DNA of 64,000 bases from Gracilibacillus salitolerans (GTDB lineage Bacteria; Bacillota; Bacilli; Bacillales; Amphibacillaceae), in assembly GCF_009650095.1 (NCBI RefSeq), contig NZ_CP045915.1, positions 1,674,001 to 1,738,000 of the forward strand, in the 5' to 3' direction. Positions 19,316-26,173 of the stretch are shown here, piece by piece; position 1 is the stretch's first letter, and each line of letters starts with the position of its first letter. Made by a program: the position numbers and the translations under genes. The notes below the pieces were generated by a model, which saw only the letters and a program-made list of their open reading frames with translations, searched no databases and was not told the DNA's origin.

Positions 19316-19329
19316 TGAAAGTGCTTACA
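19316..19329 (+). promoter_or_regulatory. cre-like site before the binding-protein gene
   Basis: TGAAAGTGCTTACA matches 13 of 14 cre positions, the one difference being at the central C. It lies about 50 bp before the lipoprotein start, consistent with catabolite control of import. Confidence 0.55.
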
Positions 19330-19382
19330 AATTAATCATCATAGAAATAAAAATTTTTGAGAAAAGAAAGGGGAATTAGTTT

Positions 19383-21107
19383 ATGGATTGGAAAAAGAAT
19401 GCATGGCTATTAAGTTTACTATCTGCCCTATTATTAGTATTAGCAGCTTGTAGCGACGATAGCAAGGAAACAGGTTCAACAGATAGTGGAAATGATACTA
19501 CTGAAGAGTCAGATAACGAAGAAAATGAAAGTAATGGAGAAATTCATACCTACGATTTCTTTGATGGATCTGGCCCTGGAGAAGATATAAATACATCAGA
19601 GACAACTCTAGGAAAGATGTTTGAAGAAGAAACAGGTGTTAATTTCGACATCGAACACATTGTTGGTGATGTAAACCAAAAAATCGGAACGATGATTGCT
19701 AGTGGAGAGTATCCAGAATTATTGAATGCAGAACAATCAACAGATGCAGTTATTGATGCTGGTGGATTTATACCGTTAAATGATCTTTTAGAAGAACATG
19801 CACCAAACATTATGGAGATGTATGGACCTTATTTAGAATTTATGAAACGTGATGACGGAAATATTTACATTATCCCTTCTGGTGCATCACATGGTTTTGT
19901 TAAGCCTGCAAACCTTGAGCAAGGTGGCTGGTGGATTAAACGAGATGTTTTACGTGAACTAGACTATCCACAACCAGAAACTTTGGATGACTATTTCGAT
20001 ATCATTGCAGAATATACAGAAGCTAATCCTCAAATTGATGGTGCGAACACAATCGGTTTTACAGCGTTAACGCACGATTGGAGATTCTTTGCATTATCTA
20101 ATCAACCAAACCACTTAGCAGGTTATCCGAATGACGGTGGTATCATGGTAGATACGGAAACTTTAGATGTAAGTGTATATGGTAACAAACCTGAGACAGA
20201 ACGTTGGTTAGAGAAATTAAACGAGGTAAATGCAGCTGGATTATTCGACCAAGAAGCATTTACACAAAATTATGATGAATATTTAGCGAAAATTACTTCG
20301 GGGCGTGTCGTAGGTTTCTTTGATTATCGTTGGCAGGTAGGTCAAGCACTTGACACACTTTATCAAGATGAAGATTTTTATAATGACTACATGGCATTTC
20401 CGGTAGTTTTTGAGGAAGGCATAAAAGATCAATATTTAGATCCAGTTGGTTTTGCGGCTTCTCCTGGTATGGGTATAACTACAGGCACTTCAGAGGAAGA
20501 CCAAGTACGAATTATTAAATATTTAGACCATATTGCTAAAGAAGAAACGCAAAAACTTGTTACTTGGGGTGTTGAAGGTGAGACTTACGAGATAGAAGAT
20601 GATGGTCGCTATTATCGTACCGAAGAACAAATTGCTGAAACTAGAAATACTGAGTTCAGAGATGAATTTGGATTTAGTTACTTTGAGTGGGGCTGGCCAA
20701 GAATGAATGGTCTATATCCAGACGGTAACGCTGTGGAACCACCAAAACAGCCAGAAGTCGCAACACTGATGTATGACGAGGGAGATAAAGAATTCCTTGA
20801 AGCATACGGAATAGAAACGTTTACAGAATTATTCTCTGAACCAGATGAAAGACCATGGTTCCCTGCATGGGACACACCTATTGAAACAGGTACTCCTGCT
20901 CAGTTGTATGAACAACAATTAGACGATTTAATGAAACGTAAGTACCCAGAGATTATTTTTGCTGATCCTGGTGAGTTCAGTACTCAATGGGAAGCTTACT
21001 TAGATGAATTCGAAGGTCTTCCATATGAAGAATACGAACAAGTTATTCAAGAATCAGTAGAACGTAAAGTGGAAATTGCTGAAAAAGCCGCTGAGGCAGC
21101 TGAATAA
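19383..21107 (+). CDS. lplA: LplA-type oligosaccharide-binding lipoprotein
   Basis: 574 residues. A lipoprotein signal (LLVLAACSDDS, lipid Cys near residue 23) is followed by an acidic Ser/Thr/Glu linker and a large family-1 extracellular binding domain with many aromatic residues. This long LplA/YtcQ type pairs with LplB and LplC permeases. Together with the GH10 xylanase in the same gene row it likely captures xylo- or aldouronic oligosaccharides on the outer face of the membrane. The ribosome site is GAAAGGGG. Confidence 0.93.
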   Translation: MDWKKNAWLLSLLSALLLVLAACSDDSKETGSTDSGNDTTEESDNEENESNGEIHTYDFFDGSGPGEDINTSETTLGKMFEEETGVNFDIEHIVGDVNQKIGTMIASGEYPELLNAEQSTDAVIDAGGFIPLNDLLEEHAPNIMEMYGPYLEFMKRDDGNIYIIPSGASHGFVKPANLEQGGWWIKRDVLRELDYPQPETLDDYFDIIAEYTEANPQIDGANTIGFTALTHDWRFFALSNQPNHLAGYPNDGGIMVDTETLDVSVYGNKPETERWLEKLNEVNAAGLFDQEAFTQNYDEYLAKITSGRVVGFFDYRWQVGQALDTLYQDEDFYNDYMAFPVVFEEGIKDQYLDPVGFAASPGMGITTGTSEEDQVRIIKYLDHIAKEETQKLVTWGVEGETYEIEDDGRYYRTEEQIAETRNTEFRDEFGFSYFEWGWPRMNGLYPDGNAVEPPKQPEVATLMYDEGDKEFLEAYGIETFTELFSEPDERPWFPAWDTPIETGTPAQLYEQQLDDLMKRKYPEIIFADPGEFSTQWEAYLDEFEGLPYEEYEQVIQESVERKVEIAEKAAEAAE

Positions 21108-21114
21108 AAAAAGA

Positions 21115-21144
21115 GGAAGGCTGACTACACAGCCTTCCGTTTTT
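21115..21144 (+). terminator. Terminator between lplA and lplB
   Basis: GGAAGGCTG, six bases, CAGCCTTCC, then GTTTTT. Being inside the importer row, it likely gives much more binding protein than permease. Confidence 0.85.
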
Positions 21145-21164
21145 AAAAAAAATGATAGCTTTGT

Positions 21165-21246
21165 TGTTTTCGGACCATTCTCTATTTGAATGCTACGAAT
21201 GTCGAGCATTAGGCAAGCATTCTGTTTGCCTAATGGTCCGAAAACA
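21165..21246 (+). ncRNA. Three-way-junction-like RNA structure before lplB
   Basis: Perfect 15-bp outer arms (TGTTTTCGGACCATT and complement) enclose two further hairpins: AATGCT/AGCATT (21189-21210) and TTAGGCAA/TTGCCTAA (21209-21233). It lies between the lplA terminator and the lplB ribosome site at about 21262. It may be a leader RNA element, or a small palindromic insertion. Confidence 0.5.
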
Positions 21247-21277
21247 TAAAGATAAATATAGAAGAGGGGGAATATCT

Positions 21278-22246
21278 TTGGCAGGTCAAACTAATATATT
21301 AAAATCAAAATCATTAACAGAGTCTGAACCAAAAGGAATTAAAGGTTTTCTAAAAAGATGTAAGCAGCAACAAGCTCTATTGTGGATGACAGTACCATTT
21401 GTTATCTGGGTATTTATATTTAAATATTTACCGGTATGGGGCTGGACAATGGCCTTTCAGAATTACAAGCCTGCTCTAAGTTTTACAGAACAAGAATGGG
21501 TGGGATTTAAGCATTTTCTATTTCTATTTACGGATGATAGATTTTTAGGCGTACTCCGTAACACCTTAGCACAAAGCTTAATAAACTTAGTGTTGGGTTT
21601 TATTACAGCAATAACACTTGCAGTTTTGATTAATGAACTATCTAATATGAAATTTAAAAGAGTAGTACAAACAATCAGTTACTTACCTCATTTTCTATCA
21701 TGGGTTGTAGCGGCTGCATTAGTATCTTCTGTACTTTCGATAGAAGGAATAGTAAATGACATATTAACTAGTTTAGGTCTAATTGATAAAGAAATATTAT
21801 GGTTAGGAGTTGGGGAATATTTTTGGGGTATATTAGGTGCTGCTGAAACTTGGAAAAATGTTGGATGGAACGCCATCATATACTTAGCAGCTATTTCAAT
21901 GATTGATCAAGAACAGTACGAAGCAGCTAAAATTGATGGCGCTTCAAGGATACAACGTATTTTGCATATCACTATACCAGGTATGAAGTCAGTAATAATA
22001 GTTTTATTAATTATGAATATCGGCTATATCTTAGAGGCTGGTTTTGAACCACAGTATTTACTCGGAAATGGACAAAACGTTGAATACTCGGAAAATATTG
22101 ACGTCTTTGTAATTAAATATGGTATTTCCATGTTTAATTTCTCATTAGCAACAGCAGCAGGCATGTTTAAAACCGTTATAAGCTTTATATTCTTAATTGC
22201 GGCAAATTCATTGTCTAAGAAAATGGGCCAAGGCGGGCTTTACTAG
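21278..22246 (+). CDS. lplB: LplB-type ABC importer permease
   Basis: 322 residues. Six membrane helices and the EAA loop EAAKIDGASRIQRILHITIPG that contacts the ATPase. I chose TTG at 21278 because AGAGGGGG lies seven bases upstream; in-frame ATG codons further up fall inside the RNA structure at 21165-21246. A basic cytoplasmic N-terminus (GFLKRCKQQQALLW) precedes the first helix as usual in this family. It pairs with the permease 12 bp downstream. Confidence 0.93.
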   Translation: MAGQTNILKSKSLTESEPKGIKGFLKRCKQQQALLWMTVPFVIWVFIFKYLPVWGWTMAFQNYKPALSFTEQEWVGFKHFLFLFTDDRFLGVLRNTLAQSLINLVLGFITAITLAVLINELSNMKFKRVVQTISYLPHFLSWVVAAALVSSVLSIEGIVNDILTSLGLIDKEILWLGVGEYFWGILGAAETWKNVGWNAIIYLAAISMIDQEQYEAAKIDGASRIQRILHITIPGMKSVIIVLLIMNIGYILEAGFEPQYLLGNGQNVEYSENIDVFVIKYGISMFNFSLATAAGMFKTVISFIFLIAANSLSKKMGQGGLY

Positions 22247-22258
22247 GAGGTATGCAAA

Positions 22259-23176
22259 TTGTTCAAACGTAAAAGAGCAGGGTTTATGCGAACTAAGGAA
22301 GATATTATTTTTGATACATGTAATATAACTTTTCTGGTTGTATTGTGTATTTTTATGCTTTATCCGTTTTTAAATCAGTTAGCAATTTCATTAAATGAAG
22401 CGACAGATTCTGTTAAGGGATCTATTTATTTATGGCCGAGGGAGTTTACCTGGAATAACTACGAGCATGTATTTGATAAAGCGGCGATTTATCAGGCTAT
22501 TTTTATTTCTGTATTACGGACGATAATTGGTGCTGGTGTGGGTCTTTTTTGTACAGCAATGGTAGCATATGCGATTGCACAACCAAAATTTATGTTCAAA
22601 CGCTCTGTAACGATTATTTTCATTATGACGATGTATTTTAATGGTGGTTTAATTCCTACTTTCCTATTAATGAGAGACCTACAACTAATCGGATCCTTTT
22701 GGGTATATATATTACCAACATTAATAAGTGCTTTTAACTTAATTATTATGAGGTCCTTTATAGAGGGATTACCAACTAGTATCTTTGAATCTGCTCGAAT
22801 CGATGGTGCAGGCGATTTTAGAATATTTTTCAAAATCGTTTTACCTTTATCATTACCAGTATTAGCTACAGTAGCTTTGTTTGTGGCAGTATTTCAATGG
22901 AATCAGTGGTTCGATGTATTCCTGTACAATTCAAGTCAGGAACACCTAACGACTTTGCAATATGAATTAATGAAAATATTACAAAACTCGAGTACCACGG
23001 CTAGTGGAGATATGGCATCCGCATTTGCAAATTCAGCGGATGGTGGTAATAATATGGTAACACCTAAATCCATTCAAGCTACAATGACAATCGTAGCAAG
23101 TCTACCAATTATTATGGTTTATCCATTCTTGCAACGATACTTTGTTAAAGGGATGACACTTGGAGCAGTAAAATAG
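22259..23176 (+). CDS. lplC: LplC-type ABC importer permease
   Basis: 305 residues with six helices, the EAA-type loop ESARIDGAGDFRIFFKIVLP and the family ending QRYFVKGMTLGAVK. The start is TTG at 22259 behind TAGGAGG, which includes the lplB stop codon; an ATG nine codons later has a poorer ribosome site. It completes the importer with lplA and lplB; no ATPase gene is nearby. Confidence 0.93.
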   Translation: MFKRKRAGFMRTKEDIIFDTCNITFLVVLCIFMLYPFLNQLAISLNEATDSVKGSIYLWPREFTWNNYEHVFDKAAIYQAIFISVLRTIIGAGVGLFCTAMVAYAIAQPKFMFKRSVTIIFIMTMYFNGGLIPTFLLMRDLQLIGSFWVYILPTLISAFNLIIMRSFIEGLPTSIFESARIDGAGDFRIFFKIVLPLSLPVLATVALFVAVFQWNQWFDVFLYNSSQEHLTTLQYELMKILQNSSTTASGDMASAFANSADGGNNMVTPKSIQATMTIVASLPIIMVYPFLQRYFVKGMTLGAVK

Positions 23177-23195
23177 ATGTAAAGGAGTTTTTCTA

Positions 23196-24188
23196 ATGAC
23201 AAAACAAGTACCAAGTCTTTATCAGCAATTTGAGAAAGATTTCAAAATTGGAGCTGCGATAAATCAACGTACGATGCAGTCATCAGAGGAGGTAATCAAA
23301 AACCATTTTAATAGTTTAACAGCAGAAAATGAAATGAAGTTTGAGAGCCTTCAACCAAATGAAGACGAATACACGTTTGAAATTAGTGACCAAATATTAG
23401 CCTTTGCTGAAAAACATCAGAAAGCAATGAGAGGTCACACATTAGTATGGCATAATCAAACGAGTGATTGGCTTTTTGAACAAAATGGTAGTCTTGTAGA
23501 TGCTGAGACTTTGTTAAGAAGAATGAAAGGTCATATCGATACTGTTGTTGGCAGGTATAAAGGTAAAATTTACAGTTGGGATGTTGTAAATGAAGTGATT
23601 GCCGACGAAGAGAACAGGTTCTATCGTGACTCCAAATGGTATCAGGTTCTTGGAGCATCATTTATTGAGAAAGCATTTGAATATGCACATTTGGCAGATC
23701 CAGATGCAACGTTACTATACAATGATTACAACGAATCAAATCCTGCCAAACGCGATAAAATCTATCAATTAGTTAAACAATTAAAGGAAAAAGATGTTCC
23801 AGTTCATGGAGTCGGCATGCAAGCTCATTGGAATATTTATGATCCAGACCTAGATAATATCCGTCAGGCAATTGAAAAGTATGCATCATTAGGTGTGGAA
23901 GTACAAATTACCGAGATGGATGTATCGATGTTTGCATTTGATGATAAGCGGACAGATCTAACCAAACCAACAGAAGAAATGAAAGCATTGCAAACCGAGC
24001 GGTATCTAAAATTCTTCGAAGTCTTTAAAGAATATAAGGATCATATCGGTGCAGTGACGTTCTGGGGAGTGGCTGATGATTATACATGGCTGGATGATTT
24101 CCCGGTGAAAGGGCGCAAAAACTGGCCGTTCCTGTTTGATGAATACCAACAGCCGAAAGAAGTATTTCAGAAGATCATACAAAATTAA
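23196..24188 (+). CDS. xynA: Intracellular GH10 endo-1,4-beta-xylanase
   Basis: 330 residues, a bare catalytic barrel without signal peptide, linker or binding module, like the intracellular xylanases of Geobacillus. The acid/base is E133 (WDVVNEV) and the nucleophile E240 (QITEMDVSM). Other barrel motifs are present: TAENEMKFESLQP, GHTLVWHNQTSDW and GVADDYTWLDDF. It cuts imported xylo-oligosaccharides into short products for GH67, GH8 and GH3. It is 20 bp after lplC and is likely part of the same transcript. Confidence 0.96.
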   Translation: MTKQVPSLYQQFEKDFKIGAAINQRTMQSSEEVIKNHFNSLTAENEMKFESLQPNEDEYTFEISDQILAFAEKHQKAMRGHTLVWHNQTSDWLFEQNGSLVDAETLLRRMKGHIDTVVGRYKGKIYSWDVVNEVIADEENRFYRDSKWYQVLGASFIEKAFEYAHLADPDATLLYNDYNESNPAKRDKIYQLVKQLKEKDVPVHGVGMQAHWNIYDPDLDNIRQAIEKYASLGVEVQITEMDVSMFAFDDKRTDLTKPTEEMKALQTERYLKFFEVFKEYKDHIGAVTFWGVADDYTWLDDFPVKGRKNWPFLFDEYQQPKEVFQKIIQN

Positions 24189-24245
24189 ACGTTCTATATT
24201 CTCAAATTATTGATATAGGGAGACTTCCATAAGTGTGGGTCTTGC

Positions 24246-24268
24246 ATGGTTAGCACCGTGATAACCAT
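24246..24268 (+). other. Short hairpin after xynA
   Basis: ATGGTTA, nine bases, TAACCAT, upstream of the main terminator; probably part of the transcript end structure. Confidence 0.4.
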
Positions 24269-24277
24269 CCTCCAAAC

Positions 24278-24328
24278 AGGTATAAACTCGTTTCAATCTT
24301 AAAATGAAACGGGTTTATACCTTTCTGT
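24278..24328 (+). terminator. Terminator after xynA
   Basis: A long hairpin with arms AGGTATAAAC-CGTTTCA and TGAAACG-GTTTATACCT, nine-base loop, then CTTTCTGT. The U tract is short but the stem is strong. Confidence 0.7.
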
Positions 24329-24370
24329 GATGAATCAAGTAGAGAACTTATTTATAGTACAAAATACATA

Positions 24371-24690
24371 AACTGCGAAGTAACAGTTATGTGAATTTGC
24401 TTTCTTCTATTCTTTTTTGAGTTGAGTGTAAGTTCGTCGCTTTGGAAAAATACTCCCTTTCCGGGGGCACGGCTTCAGCTTCCTCAGCAGAAAAACGCTA
24501 CCTGCGGGATCTTCAGCTCGCGCTGTTCCCCCCAGGAGTGTCGCATTTTTCCGCAGCTCAGAATAGTGTGCAGACTCCTACGGGACCAGCACGTGTCCGA
24601 AGACCCCGTGATGCACCTGTGTCTTCTAGTAACGCTTCGTAGCAGGCTTCCTCGGTGCAAGGGAGCAAAGAAGTCCATTCAAGTAGTTCC
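24371..24690. repeat. Dispersed structured repeat, family A, second copy
   Basis: It starts with the same terminus AACTGCGAA and TTTGCTTTCTTC stretch as the copy at 466. A forward unit (about 24441-24555) keeps CTTTCCGGGGGC, GGCTTCAGCT and GGATCTTCAGCTCGCG; the rest is a diverged unit in the opposite sense. No right-hand terminus is visible, so the copy seems decayed or truncated just before the NIF3-like gene. Confidence 0.75.
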
Positions 24691-24737
24691 CTTGAATGGT
24701 AAGAGAGAAATTAGTTTTTAGAAAGGAGACGGAAATT

Positions 24738-25523
24738 ATGATTACTGTCCAAGATGTTATCGATCAGATTAAAGAGGGGGTTACGCTTGATTCTTCAACT
24801 GTTGACGGTTTGAAATATGGGAATAGGGAAGAGGAAGTAAAGGGGATAGCTGTCAGTTTTATGCCCAGTATCGATGTGATTCAAAAAGCTATTGATATCA
24901 AAGCTAATTTGTTGATCACACATGAAGCCCTTTTTTATCAACACCATTCCAACGAAACATTAGAAAAAAACAACAGCTTCATAGAACAAAAGAAATCAAT
25001 TATTGCTCAAACCAATCTAGCTATTTATCGTAATCATGACGCGGTTCATCGTTACCAACCAGACGGTATCACGGAAGGCTTAATAGAAGAACTGGAGTGG
25101 AAGCAGTTTGTAGTCGAGCAACAACTAGCATACAGTATTGTCCAAATCCCTAAAGCAACACTAGTGGGGATTGCCGCCCATTTAAAAGAGAAACTAGCTA
25201 TAGAAAATTTACGTTTTGTCGGCAATAAACACATGAACTGTGAAAATATTGCTGTACTTGTTGGATACCGTGGGGGTGGGGCATCAACTATTCCTTTATT
25301 AGATAAGGTTGACCTTGTTATTTACGGAGAAGGTCCGGAATGGGAAACACCTGAATTGGTCTGGGATATACTGCAGCAAGGTGTTTCTAAAGGAATAATT
25401 CAGCTCGGTCATGCAGAAAGTGAAGATCCAGGTATGAAATGGTTGGCTACCCGATTACAAGCTAAATTTCAATCGGTTCCAGTTACGTTTTTACCAACGA
25501 CAAGTCGGTTTCAATTATTGTAA
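24738..25523 (+). CDS. NIF3/DUF34-family protein
   Basis: 261 residues. The two halves of the family's metal site are visible: LLITHEALFYQHH near residues 60-72, and the C-terminal LGHAESEDPGMKWLA. The middle has the FVGNKHMNCENIAVLVGYRGGG stretch. NIF3-like proteins are widespread dinuclear-metal proteins often labelled GTP cyclohydrolase type 2 homologues, but their true activity is unsettled. The ATG at 24738 follows GAAAGGAG. It stands alone between two repeats and a bidirectional terminator; why it lies in a xylan locus is unclear. Confidence 0.8.
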   Translation: MITVQDVIDQIKEGVTLDSSTVDGLKYGNREEEVKGIAVSFMPSIDVIQKAIDIKANLLITHEALFYQHHSNETLEKNNSFIEQKKSIIAQTNLAIYRNHDAVHRYQPDGITEGLIEELEWKQFVVEQQLAYSIVQIPKATLVGIAAHLKEKLAIENLRFVGNKHMNCENIAVLVGYRGGGASTIPLLDKVDLVIYGEGPEWETPELVWDILQQGVSKGIIQLGHAESEDPGMKWLATRLQAKFQSVPVTFLPTTSRFQLL

Positions 25524-25642
25524 CAAGGAGAACATGGGATGAACACAATTATTTAATGATAACAGGATGTAACTCTCAATCGTTTCATTTTTGTAAATAA
25601 CTACAGTAATGAAATGAGACAGAAGTATATTTGATTTGTGAC

Positions 25643-25678
25643 AAAAAAAGAACATTCATTTTAATGTTCGTTTTTTTG
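25643..25678. terminator. Bidirectional terminator after the NIF3-like gene
   Basis: An A run, GAACATT, six bases, AATGTTC, then a T run. Confidence 0.8.
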
Positions 25679-25701
25679 TTCATTGGATGCGTATTTCTCT
25701 T

Positions 25702-25975
25702 CCTTGGATAAACGGTTATCTAAGGAGAGGAAGCAGAAATCCCAGGAAGCGCTCCCCTTGCTCCTTGGAAAAAACTCTCCCATCCTTGGATAAACGATTA
25801 TATCCAAGAAAGGGAAGCAGAAATCCCAGGAAGCGCTCCCCTTGCTCCTTGGAAAAAACTCTCCCATCCTTGGATAAACGATTATATCCAAGAAAGGGAA
25901 GCAGAAATCCCAGGAAGCGCTCCCCTTACTCCTTGGAAAAAGCTTTCCCTTCCTTGGATAAAACGGTTATATCAA
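25702..25975. repeat. 84-bp tandem repeat (about 3.3 units)
   Basis: Units begin at 25702 (82 bp, diverged), 25784, 25868 and 25952 (partial). Each contains the hairpin CTTGGATA-aacgatta-TATCCAAG followed by a G/C-rich part with GGAAGCGCTCCCC. The two middle units are almost identical. There is no ribosome site or conserved start, so although 84 is a multiple of three the frames within are not credible genes. Confidence 0.9.
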
Positions 25976-26062
25976 GGAGGAGAATCTGATATGATCTAAG
26001 GAAGCCCATATTGATATTCCTGTTATCAGAATGAAAATGATATGTCCCTTCCTCATTTGTCA

Positions 26063-26091
26063 TTGCTTTTTTAATTTAATTTATTTATAAT
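26063..26091 (+). promoter_or_regulatory. Possible promoter of the GH3 operon
   Basis: TTGCTT (26063-26068), 17 bp, TATAAT (26086-26091). The -35 is weak. Confidence 0.4.
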
Positions 26092-26137
26092 AAACATGAT
26101 TCAAATATTATCTTTGACAACTTCATTAGCTAAAAAA

Positions 26138-26151
26138 GGAAACCGATTTCC
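26138..26151 (+). promoter_or_regulatory. cre-like palindrome before GH3
   Basis: GGAAACCGATTTCC is a 12 of 14 match to cre with the central CG, differing only at the two outermost bases, 23 bp before the GH3 start. Confidence 0.45.
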
Positions 26152-26173
26152 TTGAGAGTGAGGATCAAAATCT

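Noticed and set aside
24422..24721. Overlapping plus-strand frames before the NIF3-like gene
   Set aside because: They lie in repeat A; the NIF3-like protein has a clear start with ribosome site at 24738.
25661..25989. Open frames with a 28-residue period
   Set aside because: They arise from the 84-bp repeat being a multiple of three; no start signals, and composition is unlike the host's proteins.
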